Source: Sporomusa silvacetica DSM 10669
GTDB lineage: Bacteria > Bacillota > Negativicutes > Sporomusales > Sporomusaceae
Direction: 5' to 3'
Length of the DNA: 64,000 nucleotides
NCBI RefSeq assembly: GCF_002257705.1
Contig: NZ_LSLK01000109.1
Span: 49,272 to 113,271 of the forward strand
Shown: one piece after another, positions 17,135 through 25,811 of the stretch
How positions within the stretch are numbered: the first letter of the stretch is position 1
Layout: each line of letters starts with the position of its first letter
Made by a program: the position numbers and the translations under genes
Notes under the pieces: generated by a model
Database searches by the model: none
What the model was told of the DNA's origin: nothing
What the model saw: the letters and a program-made list of their open reading frames with translations, nothing else

Positions 17135-18679
17135 ATGTCTAAATTGACAGCAGATCTTACATATGATTATTTATCAGCAGAGGCTGCTCCTACCAGAGAA
17201 GAACGAATTGAGGCCACATATGCATTTGGTGGTTCTTGCACCACTCTTAAGCATGGCATGGGTCAGGGCTGCACCAAGTATAACAGCAGGAAGTTTGCCC
17301 AAGGCGGCGGCTGCCAGTTAAACTTAGCTTTGGGCATCGTCAGAACCTTCCAAAATTCAGTCATTATCATTCATGGTCCGCTGGGCTGCGCTTCTAATAA
17401 TCTGGGTATTGCTGGTTATAGTAAAACCTTTAGAGTGCTAAAACAAAAACAAGGCACTGACAATGTCTGGATACATACCAATCTGGACGAAAATGATGTT
17501 ATTGCCGGTGGTATTGATAAATTGCGTCAGGCAATATTGTATGCCGAGAAGGAATACCGTCCGGATGCCATTATCATCGGGAATAGCTGCGTACCAGGCA
17601 TTATTGGTGATGATATTGATTCTTTAATTGATGAGCTTGACGGACAGCTTTCCGCCCGCGTGGTGCCTGTTCACTGCGAAGGCTTTAAAAGTAAATTTGT
17701 TGCTACCGGTTATGATTCGGCCTATCACGGTGTGTTGAAGAAATTGGTTGATCCCATAAAAAAACAAGACAGAATAAACCCTGATGATATTGCTTATACA
17801 ACAGCAGAAGAGACCGAAAGGTATATCAACAGCAAGACGGTGAATTTGTTAAATGTCGGTTCTACTAGTTTTGGAGATGAATTTGAATTGTCACGGCTAC
17901 TCAAGGCACTGGGGCTTACTGTGCGAGTACTGCCGTTGTATGCAAGTATTGATGAAATCTCTCGTATCGGTGAAGCGGCGCTCAATGTCAGTATTTGTGC
18001 CACGCATGATGATTACCTAATCGGTCATCTGAAAGAGCGGTTCGGTACAGATTATGTCATTGATACTCTGCCGATTGGAATTAAAAATACCAATCAGTGG
18101 CTGCGGGTTATTGCCCGTTTCTTCAAGCTTGAAGACGAGGCAGAAAAACTGATCGCCATTGAGACTGCCCAGTTGGAAGAAGCGCTTGTACCATTTAAAA
18201 AAGAATTGCAGGGCAAAACGGTATTTGTCGGTGGCGGTGAAACCCGGATTTTTACAACAGCTGAGTTTTATCAATCCTTAGGCATGAAGGTCTTGGGATT
18301 GAAACCTCATAATTTTGATCGCTTTGCTGTTCCCATGATTGATGATATTGATGACCAGGAAGCTGTCATCGACGTTGCGCCGGGACAACCGTCTGAAGAA
18401 CTGGTCATACTTAACCGGCTCAAACCTGACCTCTATGTTGGCCATGTGGGCGCTCCTGCCTGGGTGACAAAACTGGGTATTCCCAATATTCCGCTGTTTG
18501 GTCAATCACTAAACTATATGGGCTATTCGGGAGCTTTTGAACTGGCAAGAAAAGCAGTGAAAAGCCTCAAAAATACAAACTTTCCTAAAAAAATAGCGGC
18601 CAATGTACCCTTGCCGTTCCGGCCAGAGTGGTATGCCAGCAATCCGTTTGACAATATCAAAGAAGCGCAACAAGGTTGA
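17135..18679 (+). CDS. Nitrogenase-like component 1, alpha (D-type) subunit, pair 1
   Basis: 514 residues. P-cluster ligands are Cys60 (GGGCQLN), Cys85 (GPLGCASN) and Cys152 (GNSCVPGIIGDD), close to NifD numbering (62, 88, 154). Cys288 (VSICATHDDYLIG) aligns with the cofactor ligand Cys275 of NifD. The segment matching NifD His442 (MHSWD) reads FGQSLNYMGY, without that His, and the NifD GHH195 segment is TGYDSAYH. A FeMoco-like iron-sulfur cofactor with a different ligand set is inferred. It also has unusual N-terminal cysteines (Cys35, Cys46). It is the most divergent of the four D subunits. Confidence 0.88.
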   Translation: MSKLTADLTYDYLSAEAAPTREERIEATYAFGGSCTTLKHGMGQGCTKYNSRKFAQGGGCQLNLALGIVRTFQNSVIIIHGPLGCASNNLGIAGYSKTFRVLKQKQGTDNVWIHTNLDENDVIAGGIDKLRQAILYAEKEYRPDAIIIGNSCVPGIIGDDIDSLIDELDGQLSARVVPVHCEGFKSKFVATGYDSAYHGVLKKLVDPIKKQDRINPDDIAYTTAEETERYINSKTVNLLNVGSTSFGDEFELSRLLKALGLTVRVLPLYASIDEISRIGEAALNVSICATHDDYLIGHLKERFGTDYVIDTLPIGIKNTNQWLRVIARFFKLEDEAEKLIAIETAQLEEALVPFKKELQGKTVFVGGGETRIFTTAEFYQSLGMKVLGLKPHNFDRFAVPMIDDIDDQEAVIDVAPGQPSEELVILNRLKPDLYVGHVGAPAWVTKLGIPNIPLFGQSLNYMGYSGAFELARKAVKSLKNTNFPKKIAANVPLPFRPEWYASNPFDNIKEAQQG

Positions 18680-18713
18680 TATTCTTGTACTAACTTTATA
18701 AGGGGGAAGATGA

Positions 18714-19676
18714 GTGTCGTATATTGTAGATAATCTAACAGAACTTATCGGCAACACGCCGCTTTTAAGGCCTAATTCTTTTTCTAGGCTGGCTAAGTTA
18801 AATGCCCAGCTGCTGCTTAAGCTCGAATATTTTAATCCGTTAGGCAGCGTAAAGGACAGAATCGCCAATTCCATGGTGGTGGATGCTGAGAAAAAAGGCG
18901 TACTTAAGCCAGGCTCAGTGATTATTGAACCCACAAGCGGCAATACTGGTGTCGGCCTGGCCTTCGTGGCGGCTGCCAGAGGGTATCGAATTATTCTTAC
19001 TATGCCGGACACAATGAGTGTAGAACGGAGAACCTTATTAAAGGCCCTTGGTGCCGAATTGGTACTGACACCTGGGGCGGATGGCATGAAAGGTGCTATC
19101 CGCAAAGCCGAAGAACTTTCCGTGCGAATTCCGGATTCGGTAATATTGCAACAATTTAATAATCCTGCTAACCCGGCTATTCACAGGGAGACAACAGCTG
19201 AAGAAATATGGGCCGACACCAAAGGAAAAGTTGACATATTTGTCGCTGGGGTGGGTACCGGCGGTACGGTTACCGGTGTGGGTGAAGGGCTAAAAGCCAA
19301 AAATCCGGCTGTTAAAATTGTTGCAGTTGAACCAAATGATTCTCCGGTTTTATCTGGCGGCAATCCCGGTCCGCATCAGATTCAGGGAATTGGAGCCGGC
19401 TTTGTGCCCAAGGTGTTTAACTATGAGGCTGTGGATGAAATCTTTAAAGTGAAAAACGAGGAAGCCATTGATACTGCCCGGGTACTGGCAAGAGTAGAGG
19501 GACTGCTTGTAGGTATTTCCTCCGGTGCTGCTGCGTTTGCAGCTGCCCAGATTGCCAGACGGCCAGAGAATGCGGACAAAACGATTGTTGCCCTGCTGCC
19601 GGACACGGGCGAACGATATCTGTCAACTGTTCTTTTTAAAGAATTGCCTGATGAGGAAAGCAGGTACTGGCGGTGA
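18714..19676 (+). CDS. cysK: Cysteine synthase (O-acetylserine sulfhydrylase)
   Basis: 320 residues from a GTG after AGGGGGAAGA. Fold-type II PLP enzyme: the PLP lysine lies in NPLGSVKDRIA (about residue 45), the Asn-loop is EPTSGNTGVGLA, the phosphate loop is GVGTGGTVTGVGEG and the C-terminus contains LLPDTGERYLST. It makes cysteine from O-acetylserine and sulfide. It sits 34 bases after D1, so sulfide or a related product of the nitrogenase-like enzyme may feed it. A 90-bp piece of a near-identical gene is embedded at 57.7 kb. Confidence 0.93.
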   Translation: MSYIVDNLTELIGNTPLLRPNSFSRLAKLNAQLLLKLEYFNPLGSVKDRIANSMVVDAEKKGVLKPGSVIIEPTSGNTGVGLAFVAAARGYRIILTMPDTMSVERRTLLKALGAELVLTPGADGMKGAIRKAEELSVRIPDSVILQQFNNPANPAIHRETTAEEIWADTKGKVDIFVAGVGTGGTVTGVGEGLKAKNPAVKIVAVEPNDSPVLSGGNPGPHQIQGIGAGFVPKVFNYEAVDEIFKVKNEEAIDTARVLARVEGLLVGISSGAAAFAAAQIARRPENADKTIVALLPDTGERYLSTVLFKELPDEESRYWR

Positions 19677-19766
19677 AAATGAGCTTATAGTTTGGGAAAG
19701 CTATTGATTTACCCATAAGAAGCTACGATTAAGAGAGCAGAACATTATGTTTCAGAGTAACTCGCC

Positions 19767-19822
19767 GATTAGTCAGAAACTGAAGGCCTGTGCAGATTTG
19801 ATTTGCGCAGGCCTTTTGATTT
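19767..19822 (+). promoter_or_regulatory. Leader-RNA switch element E8 (variant)
   Basis: P1 TCAG/CTGA (19773-19776 with 19780-19783) with a three-base loop, A, GGCC, then terminator GGCCTGTGCA..TGCGCAGGCC and TTTTGATTT. The spacer is AG instead of GA, and the 5' strand GATT pairs poorly with GGCC, so P0 is weak in this copy. It controls the sulfhydrylase at 19842. Confidence 0.68.
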
Positions 19823-19841
19823 AGGAGAGGAGCAGATAGCA

Positions 19842-21140
19842 ATGAGTAAAGAAAATGAGAGAAAACATGGGTTTGACACCCTAGCGCTACATGCCGGACA
19901 AGTACCTGACCCGGTGACAGGTGCTCGGGCAGTGCCTATTTATCAGAGCAGCTCTTTTGTGCTAGGTGATACCGAGCGTGCAGCACGGCTTTTTTCACTT
20001 GATGAATTAGGTTATGCATATACCCGGATGATCAATCCGACGCAAAGTGTTTTTGAAGAAAGAGTAGCCGCCTTGGAAGGCGGCGTGGGGGCGTTGGCGG
20101 TTGCATCCGGACAGGCGGCTATTACGTATTCCATTCTGACCATTGCCCAGGCAGGGGATGAAATAGTATCTTCTGCGGCACTTTATGGCGGTACTTATAA
20201 TTTATTTCATCATACGCTGCCCAAACTGGGAATTAAGGTCCATTTTGTTGATCCTAGTGATCCGGAAAATTTTCGCCAGGCCATTACACCGGCAACCAAA
20301 GCGGTGTATGCTGAAATTATCGGCAATCCCAAACTGGATGTTTTAGATGTGGAAAATGTCGCAAAAGTCGCTCACGAGCATAATATTCCGCTGATTATTG
20401 ACAGTACGTTTGCCACACCTTATTTACATCGTCCATTTGAGTGGGGAGCCGATATTATTGTTCACTCCGCAACCAAATTCCTTGGCGGACACGGAACTTC
20501 CATCGGAGGCATTATTGTGGACTCAGGTAAATTTGACTGGAATAATGGAAAGTTTCCCGGTTTAGTGGAACCTGATCCCAGCTATCATGGAATATCTTTT
20601 GTAGAAAAATTCGAGAACGCGGCATATATAACGAAAGCCCGGGTTACTTTGTTGCGCGATACCGGCGCGGCGGTTAGCCCGTTTAATGTCTTCCTATTTT
20701 TACAGGGACTGGAGACGCTGTCGGTGCGGCTGGAGCGACATGTTGCCAATGCGAAAAAGGTGGCGGAGTTCTTGCAAGGACACAAGTATGTAACTTGGGT
20801 AAATTATCCAGGTTTAGAGAGCAGCTCCTCATATCAAAAAGCGCAAAAGTATTTCCCCAAAGGCGCGGGGGCGATTCTTACATTCGGCATTCAGGGTGGC
20901 TTGCAAGCGGGGAAAAAATTCATTAATAATCTGGGGCTATTTTCTCATTTGGCCAATGTCGGCGACGCCAAGTCGCTGGTCATTCATCCCGCCAGCACTA
21001 CCCATCAGCAACTAACGCCGGCACAGCAGGTGGCAAGCGGTGTTACGGAAGATCTGGTGAGGTTATCCATCGGTCTGGAGGACATTGATGACTTGTTGTA
21101 CTATCTCAATGAGGCGCTGGCAGTCAGCCAAAGAATCTAG
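19842..21140 (+). CDS. metY: O-acetylhomoserine sulfhydrylase (aminocarboxypropyltransferase)
   Basis: 432 residues, Cys/Met-metabolism PLP family. SATKFLGGHGTSIGG (about residue 205) holds the PLP lysine; GGVGALAVASGQAA and DSTFATPYLHRPFEWGAD are typical of MetY. Start ATG 19842, with purine-rich GGAGAGGAG upstream; the ATT/ATG frame further 5' lies inside the E8 terminator. It joins O-acetylhomoserine with sulfide or methanethiol to give homocysteine or methionine. It appears to head an operon with the second nitrogenase-like pair, exactly the enzyme needed to fix released methanethiol. Confidence 0.92.
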   Translation: MSKENERKHGFDTLALHAGQVPDPVTGARAVPIYQSSSFVLGDTERAARLFSLDELGYAYTRMINPTQSVFEERVAALEGGVGALAVASGQAAITYSILTIAQAGDEIVSSAALYGGTYNLFHHTLPKLGIKVHFVDPSDPENFRQAITPATKAVYAEIIGNPKLDVLDVENVAKVAHEHNIPLIIDSTFATPYLHRPFEWGADIIVHSATKFLGGHGTSIGGIIVDSGKFDWNNGKFPGLVEPDPSYHGISFVEKFENAAYITKARVTLLRDTGAAVSPFNVFLFLQGLETLSVRLERHVANAKKVAEFLQGHKYVTWVNYPGLESSSSYQKAQKYFPKGAGAILTFGIQGGLQAGKKFINNLGLFSHLANVGDAKSLVIHPASTTHQQLTPAQQVASGVTEDLVRLSIGLEDIDDLLYYLNEALAVSQRI

Positions 21141-21147
21141 TGAACTC

Positions 21148-21226
21148 GTTTCAGCATAGCTGAAACATTGGGGATTCAGGTGGAGAGTCTACTCCACCTG
21201 AATTAACGCCGCCTATAGAGGCGGGA
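21148..21226 (+). terminator. Three tandem hairpins between metY and D2
   Basis: GTTTCAGC/GCTGAAAC (21148-21166), ATTCAGGTGGAG/CTCCACCTGAAT (21174-21203, 12 perfect pairs) and a GCCGCC/GGCGG hairpin (about 21208-21226). None has a clear T-run. They may set differential expression of metY and the downstream nitrogenase-like genes by processing or attenuation. Confidence 0.55.
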
Positions 21227-21262
21227 GTCTTGACTCGTATCCAAGATAAAGGGGATGAATAG

Positions 21263-22729
21263 ATGTCTATTAATTTACAGGTTACGGCGGCAGGCAGCCG
21301 GGAAAATAGGCTGGGATCAATCACGGGCTATTCCGGGGATCTTCACGACCTCGTCCAGCAGACGAGATGCGGGACACTCAAGGAAAAGGAACGCTGCTTT
21401 AGTCAGTCCAGTTCTTGTGATGCCGGCTGCGCCCTGAACCAGCTTGCCAGCATCATCGACGTTGCTGTGATCAATCATGCACCTTCAGGCTGCACCGCCG
21501 GATCTTCCACGGTAATTGTCCATCATACACAGCTTGCGGCGAAACGGGGTATTGAATATGATACTGTTTTCCTCGGAACCGATATGGATGAATCGGATAC
21601 AATCTTTGGTGCGATAACTGGCCTTAAAGAAATAATTATCGAAACCTATAACCGCTACAAACCTCAAGCCATTTTTGTGGGAACTTCCTGCGTTTCCGGC
21701 ATTATCGGCGAAGATGTCGACAGTGTTATTACTGAGCTGCAAACAGAACTACCGATTCCTTTGGCGCCGGTTCATTGTGAAGGTTTCAAATCAAGAGTAT
21801 GGGCATCCGGCTTTGATGCCGCCGATCATGCGGTGCTTACCAGCATAGTGAAGCCGCCGCAAAAAAAGAGTAATGTCATAAACTTTAAAAATTTTAATGA
21901 AAGTGCCAGAAAAGAAATTATTGAGATTTTTTCCAATTTTGGTGTTGAGCCATTTTTTTTATATGCTAATTCAACAGTGGAAGAACTTACCCACTTATCG
22001 GAAGCACTGGCTACCGTGTCAATCTGTGGGACATTAGGAACGTATTTGGGTAATGGTTTAGAACAAGAATACGGCGTACCTTATGTCAAGACCATCAATC
22101 CGTTAGGTATTGCCGGTTTCGAAGCATGGCTCAGGGAAATAGGCCGGGTAATTGGGAAAGCGGAGGAAGTAGAAGCCTATATCGAACAGGAGCGAGCCTT
22201 CTATCTGCCTAAAATTGAAGCAGTAAAAAAAGAACTTACAGGACTGCGTGCCGTCCTGGGGATGGGCGCAAGCTTTGCTTTTCAGGTGTCCCGTGTTCTA
22301 CAGGAGCTTGGTATCGAAGTAGTGTGGGTGGCTTCCTGGCATTTTGATGCGAAATATGATAATGGGGAGACGCCGCCCTATCTTGAACATTTGGTAAAAG
22401 AAAATCCCAATAATTTAAAAGTAAGTGTCAGCGATCAGCAAAACTTTGAAATTTTAAATATATTAAATACGCATAAACCGGATATTTATTTGGCCAGACA
22501 CCCTGGCACAACCGTTTGGGCCATTAAGCAAGGGATTGCCGCTTTATTTCTTGGCGACGAATATAAGACTTTTGGCTACAGAGGGACCCTGGATTTTGCC
22601 AACACAATTCTTGATACCATCAGAAACAGAAGCTTTGAAAAAAATCTTGCCGCCCGGATTACGCTGCCCTATTCCGATTGGTGGTATAAACAGGATAATG
22701 CAGCCTTACTAAAGGAGGATGTGAAATAA
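21263..22729 (+). CDS. Nitrogenase-like component 1, alpha (D-type) subunit, pair 2
   Basis: 488 residues. P-cluster ligands by position are Cys52 (SSSCDAG), Cys77 (APSGCTAG) and Cys143 (GTSCVSGIIGED); Cys255 (VSICGTLGTYLG) matches the NifD cofactor Cys275. The region equal to NifD His442 reads FLGDEYKTFGY. The PVHCEGFKS motif is shared with the other D paralogues. It overlaps nothing and is followed with no gap by K2. The ATG has GGGGATGA upstream. Likely substrate: a thioether or other organosulfur compound, by relation to methylthio-alkane reductase and by context. Confidence 0.88.
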   Translation: MSINLQVTAAGSRENRLGSITGYSGDLHDLVQQTRCGTLKEKERCFSQSSSCDAGCALNQLASIIDVAVINHAPSGCTAGSSTVIVHHTQLAAKRGIEYDTVFLGTDMDESDTIFGAITGLKEIIIETYNRYKPQAIFVGTSCVSGIIGEDVDSVITELQTELPIPLAPVHCEGFKSRVWASGFDAADHAVLTSIVKPPQKKSNVINFKNFNESARKEIIEIFSNFGVEPFFLYANSTVEELTHLSEALATVSICGTLGTYLGNGLEQEYGVPYVKTINPLGIAGFEAWLREIGRVIGKAEEVEAYIEQERAFYLPKIEAVKKELTGLRAVLGMGASFAFQVSRVLQELGIEVVWVASWHFDAKYDNGETPPYLEHLVKENPNNLKVSVSDQQNFEILNILNTHKPDIYLARHPGTTVWAIKQGIAALFLGDEYKTFGYRGTLDFANTILDTIRNRSFEKNLAARITLPYSDWWYKQDNAALLKEDVK

Positions 22730-24031
22730 ATGCCGAAACTATTGGATCAACCCCGTTACAAGTGCGCCATGGCTGCGATGCAGACGGTGCAGGCAATTAC
22801 CAAGGCATTGCCCATATTGCACTCCGGTCCTGGCTGCGCTGATAAGCTGCAGGGAGGAAATTATGGAGGTTCGGGGCATTTTGCGCCCCGGATTTTTCCA
22901 TGTACCAATCTTAATGAAAAAGACGTGGTTTTTGGCGGTTCTGAACGATTACGGGAAACCATTGAAAATGCACTTAAGGTTGTCAATGCCGACATGTATG
23001 TGGTATTAAGCAGTTGTTCTTCGGAAATTATCGGCGACGATATAGAAGAGGTAATCCGCTCGTTTAAGGATGAGGAAAAGCCGGTAATTTTTGCTTCAAC
23101 AGCAGGTTTTAAGGGAAATAATTTTCTGGGACACGAGTGGGTTATTCAGGCCATTATTGAACAGTATTTAAAGCCGGCAGCGCATAAAACCAAAGGATTG
23201 GTGAATATCTGGGCCGGCGTTCCGCAGCACGACCCCTTTTGGCAGGGAAATTTAGTCGAGTTGGAAAATCTAATTGCCCAGCTTGGCTTAACTGCTAATA
23301 CGATTTTTGGCTATGACCGGGGCATTAAAAATATTGATAGAATTCCGGAGGCGGAATTTAATTTGCTTGTATCCCCTTGGGTGGGCTTAACTAATGTGAA
23401 ACTGTTACAGGAAAAATTCGGCACACCGTATTTGCATCTTCCCACCCTTCCCATTGGCTCTTTTGAAACCAGTAAATTTTTACGGGCAGTGGGCGATTTT
23501 GCAGGTGTGGATAAACAAAAGGTCGAAGAGCTTATTACCGAGAATGAAAGAAAATATTACTATTATATTGAACGGTTTGCTGATGTATTTTTGGAAACCC
23601 GGGTTATGTCCAAACGATTTGTTGTCGTGTCTGATGCTCAATATGCACTAGCCATTACCAAGTTCCTGGTCAATGATGTCGGTTTATTCCCTTCCAAACA
23701 ATATATTACCGATAACACGCCAGATGAGTATCAGGAGCAGATTAGAAAAGAATTTAAAATATTAAACTATGGAATTGAAGCGGAAGTGGCATTTCTTTCT
23801 GATGGTTATCTTATTCAGAATGAAATCAAAGATACCTATTTTACCGGCTATCCATTAATTATCGGCAGTTCTTGGGAAAAGAAAGTAGCGCAAAAAACCC
23901 AGGCGCATTATTTGGCAGTTTCCTGGCCTGTGAATGAAAGGCTGGTTATTAACAGTTCCTATGTGGGCTATGGCGGCGGACTAAAACTGCTTGAAGATAT
24001 CTATTCGGTAGTGCTTACACGGTTTAATTAA
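22730..24031 (+). CDS. Nitrogenase-like component 1, beta (K-type) subunit, pair 2
   Basis: 433 residues; the start codon directly follows the D2 stop, with AAAGGAGGA in the end of D2. P-cluster ligands are Cys12 (YKCAMAA), Cys36 (GPGCADK) and Cys96 (SSCSSEIIGDD). The domain order is as in short NifK-like proteins, without the NifK N-terminal arm. It also carries Cys58 (FPCTN), shared with K3 but absent in NifK. Confidence 0.88.
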   Translation: MPKLLDQPRYKCAMAAMQTVQAITKALPILHSGPGCADKLQGGNYGGSGHFAPRIFPCTNLNEKDVVFGGSERLRETIENALKVVNADMYVVLSSCSSEIIGDDIEEVIRSFKDEEKPVIFASTAGFKGNNFLGHEWVIQAIIEQYLKPAAHKTKGLVNIWAGVPQHDPFWQGNLVELENLIAQLGLTANTIFGYDRGIKNIDRIPEAEFNLLVSPWVGLTNVKLLQEKFGTPYLHLPTLPIGSFETSKFLRAVGDFAGVDKQKVEELITENERKYYYYIERFADVFLETRVMSKRFVVVSDAQYALAITKFLVNDVGLFPSKQYITDNTPDEYQEQIRKEFKILNYGIEAEVAFLSDGYLIQNEIKDTYFTGYPLIIGSSWEKKVAQKTQAHYLAVSWPVNERLVINSSYVGYGGGLKLLEDIYSVVLTRFN

Positions 24032-24078
24032 TAAGTTTTCTGTGACCAAAGATGACGGGAGATTTTCTTGAGGAGTGA

Positions 24079-24441
24079 ATGACGATGTTGCGGCAAGTGT
24101 CTCCGATTGTATGCAAAAATTGCGCAGCCCGTCTTGCAAAATGGTGCTATAGAAAACACTGGTGGTTCCGGTTGATCCGGGAACCATTGCTTCTGGGTAT
24201 GCGGCTTTTGGCTAAGTGGCACAGGATTGATGCCCGGACTCATGTGGTACGCAATCCCGAATGCCACGGCTGCATACGTTTTATGAAAGCAGAACTGGAA
24301 GAAAAGTCGCCCCTGTTTTGTTTTCTCAATAAACATATCGGTAAAAGAGTCAATAAGCTTCGCGACTCCATGCTTGCCCCGGAAGAACTGGCTGAGGCGA
24401 AACGTTACGCCCGAGAGGCAATGGAGCAAAAATTAAAATAA
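24079..24441 (+). CDS. Small Cys-rich protein linked to nitrogenase-like pair 2
   Basis: About 120 residues; ATG 24079 or 24085 after GAGGAG. I do not recognise the family. It has CKNCAARLAKWC near residues 12-23 and CHGC near 55, a four-or-five-Cys arrangement that could hold zinc or an iron-sulfur cluster. The rest is basic and Trp/Leu-rich with a charged helical C-terminus (LAEAKRYAREAMEQKLK). It is the last gene of the metY-D2-K2 unit. A maturation or electron-transfer accessory is possible but unproven. Confidence 0.6.
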   Translation: MTMLRQVSPIVCKNCAARLAKWCYRKHWWFRLIREPLLLGMRLLAKWHRIDARTHVVRNPECHGCIRFMKAELEEKSPLFCFLNKHIGKRVNKLRDSMLAPEELAEAKRYAREAMEQKLK

Positions 24442-24483
24442 AGAAACCCTTAGCATAGATTGAACTTATGCTAAGGGTTTCTT
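24441..24483. terminator. Bidirectional terminator between convergent units
   Basis: AAGAAACCCTTAGCATA pairs with TATGCTAAGGGTTTCTT across a short loop, with A-rich and T-rich flanks. It separates the small Cys-rich gene (+) from K3 (-). Confidence 0.8.
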
Positions 24484-24485
24484 GC

Positions 24486-25811
24486 TTAATCACGATGCTT
24501 TGCCAGCAGCGTGGAATAAATGTCTTCAACAAGGTTGAGACCGCCGTTATAGCCTACATAGGTGTGATGCATAATCAGACGATCGATAATAGGTAAAGCG
24601 ACACTAAGATGCAGACCGTGGATATCTTTGGCAACATCAACCTCCCAAGAACTGGCGAGTAAGAGGGGAGTAGTTAAGGGGTTTATTGAACGAATTTTTT
24701 CTTCGATTACGCCGCTGTCTTGGGCGAAGGTTACCTCAGAAGAAATTTCAGGACTAAGCTCTTTAAAATAGTTTTCAATGGTTTCCAGATATTCTTCCGG
24801 TACATCTTCGGTAATAAACTGGTGGATGGGGAAATAGCCAAGCTCATTTACCAGAAACTTGCTAAAAGCGAGAGCATAAGAAGCATCATTAATGTTATAG
24901 AAGCGTTTTGGTTGATTAAGCTGGTATTCTGTGAGTACATCAGACGCCCGTACCATGTAATGATAGAATTCATTTTCATTCTGCAAAATAAATTCTTCCG
25001 TTTGCTTAGAAGCGATACCGGCAAATTCAGCAACTGTCCGCAAAAAATTGGACGTTTCCTGACCGCCAACCGGCAGCACCGGATAGTGGAGATAAGGGGT
25101 CTGGAATTTCTCCTGTAACAATTCTGCTGTTTGAAGGCCGACATAGGGTGAAATAACCAAATTGAATTCTGCCGCAGGAATATCATTAAGGGCTTTGATG
25201 CCGCCGCTATTATAGCCAAATAGAATATTAGCTTTAAGGCCGATGCCTGCCAACAGTTTTTTTAGTTCGTTTAGATCGCCTTCCCAAAAGGGATCATGCC
25301 GCGGCACACTGGCAAATACGTTGACAAGTCCTTTTTCTTTTTTATCAGCGGGCTGTAAATGTTGCTCGATAATCGCTTGCAGTACAAGCTCATGCCCTTT
25401 GTAAGCATCCCCTTTGAAACCTGCTGTTTCCACATGGACAATCGGAACTCCCTGCTCCTTGAATTCACTTACAATACTGCTGACATCATCGCCAATGATA
25501 TCAGCGGTGCATCCTGTCAGGACAACAAAGAAATCGCCATCCATAATTTTTAAGGTTCCCTCGATAACACTGCGCAGTTTATCGGTGCCGCCGAATACTA
25601 CATCTTTTTCAATCATGTTGGTACAAGGTATGGCATCGGCGCCGGCATAGCCAGCACCCTGGTGACCGCCGGCAAGGGAAAGGCCTCTATGCAGTTTTGA
25701 GCCGCATCCTGGTCCGGCGTGTAAAATAGGAATCGCTCTTTCGATGGCTACAACAGTTTGCAGTGCTCCGAGGGCACAACCATGGCGTGGTCCTTGAATG
25801 ATATCAGACAT
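24486..25811 (-). CDS. Nitrogenase-like component 1, beta (K-type) subunit, pair 3
   Basis: 441 residues. P-cluster ligands are Cys12 (HGCALGA), Cys36 (GPGCGSK) and Cys101 (LTGCTADIIGDD). Its start overlaps the D3 stop by eight bases, so the pair is translationally coupled. It is closest in layout to K2 and K4. The C-terminal YVGYNGGLNLVEDIYSTLL is the usual end of this group. Confidence 0.88.
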   Translation of the reverse strand: MSDIIQGPRHGCALGALQTVVAIERAIPILHAGPGCGSKLHRGLSLAGGHQGAGYAGADAIPCTNMIEKDVVFGGTDKLRSVIEGTLKIMDGDFFVVLTGCTADIIGDDVSSIVSEFKEQGVPIVHVETAGFKGDAYKGHELVLQAIIEQHLQPADKKEKGLVNVFASVPRHDPFWEGDLNELKKLLAGIGLKANILFGYNSGGIKALNDIPAAEFNLVISPYVGLQTAELLQEKFQTPYLHYPVLPVGGQETSNFLRTVAEFAGIASKQTEEFILQNENEFYHYMVRASDVLTEYQLNQPKRFYNINDASYALAFSKFLVNELGYFPIHQFITEDVPEEYLETIENYFKELSPEISSEVTFAQDSGVIEEKIRSINPLTTPLLLASSWEVDVAKDIHGLHLSVALPIIDRLIMHHTYVGYNGGLNLVEDIYSTLLAKHRD

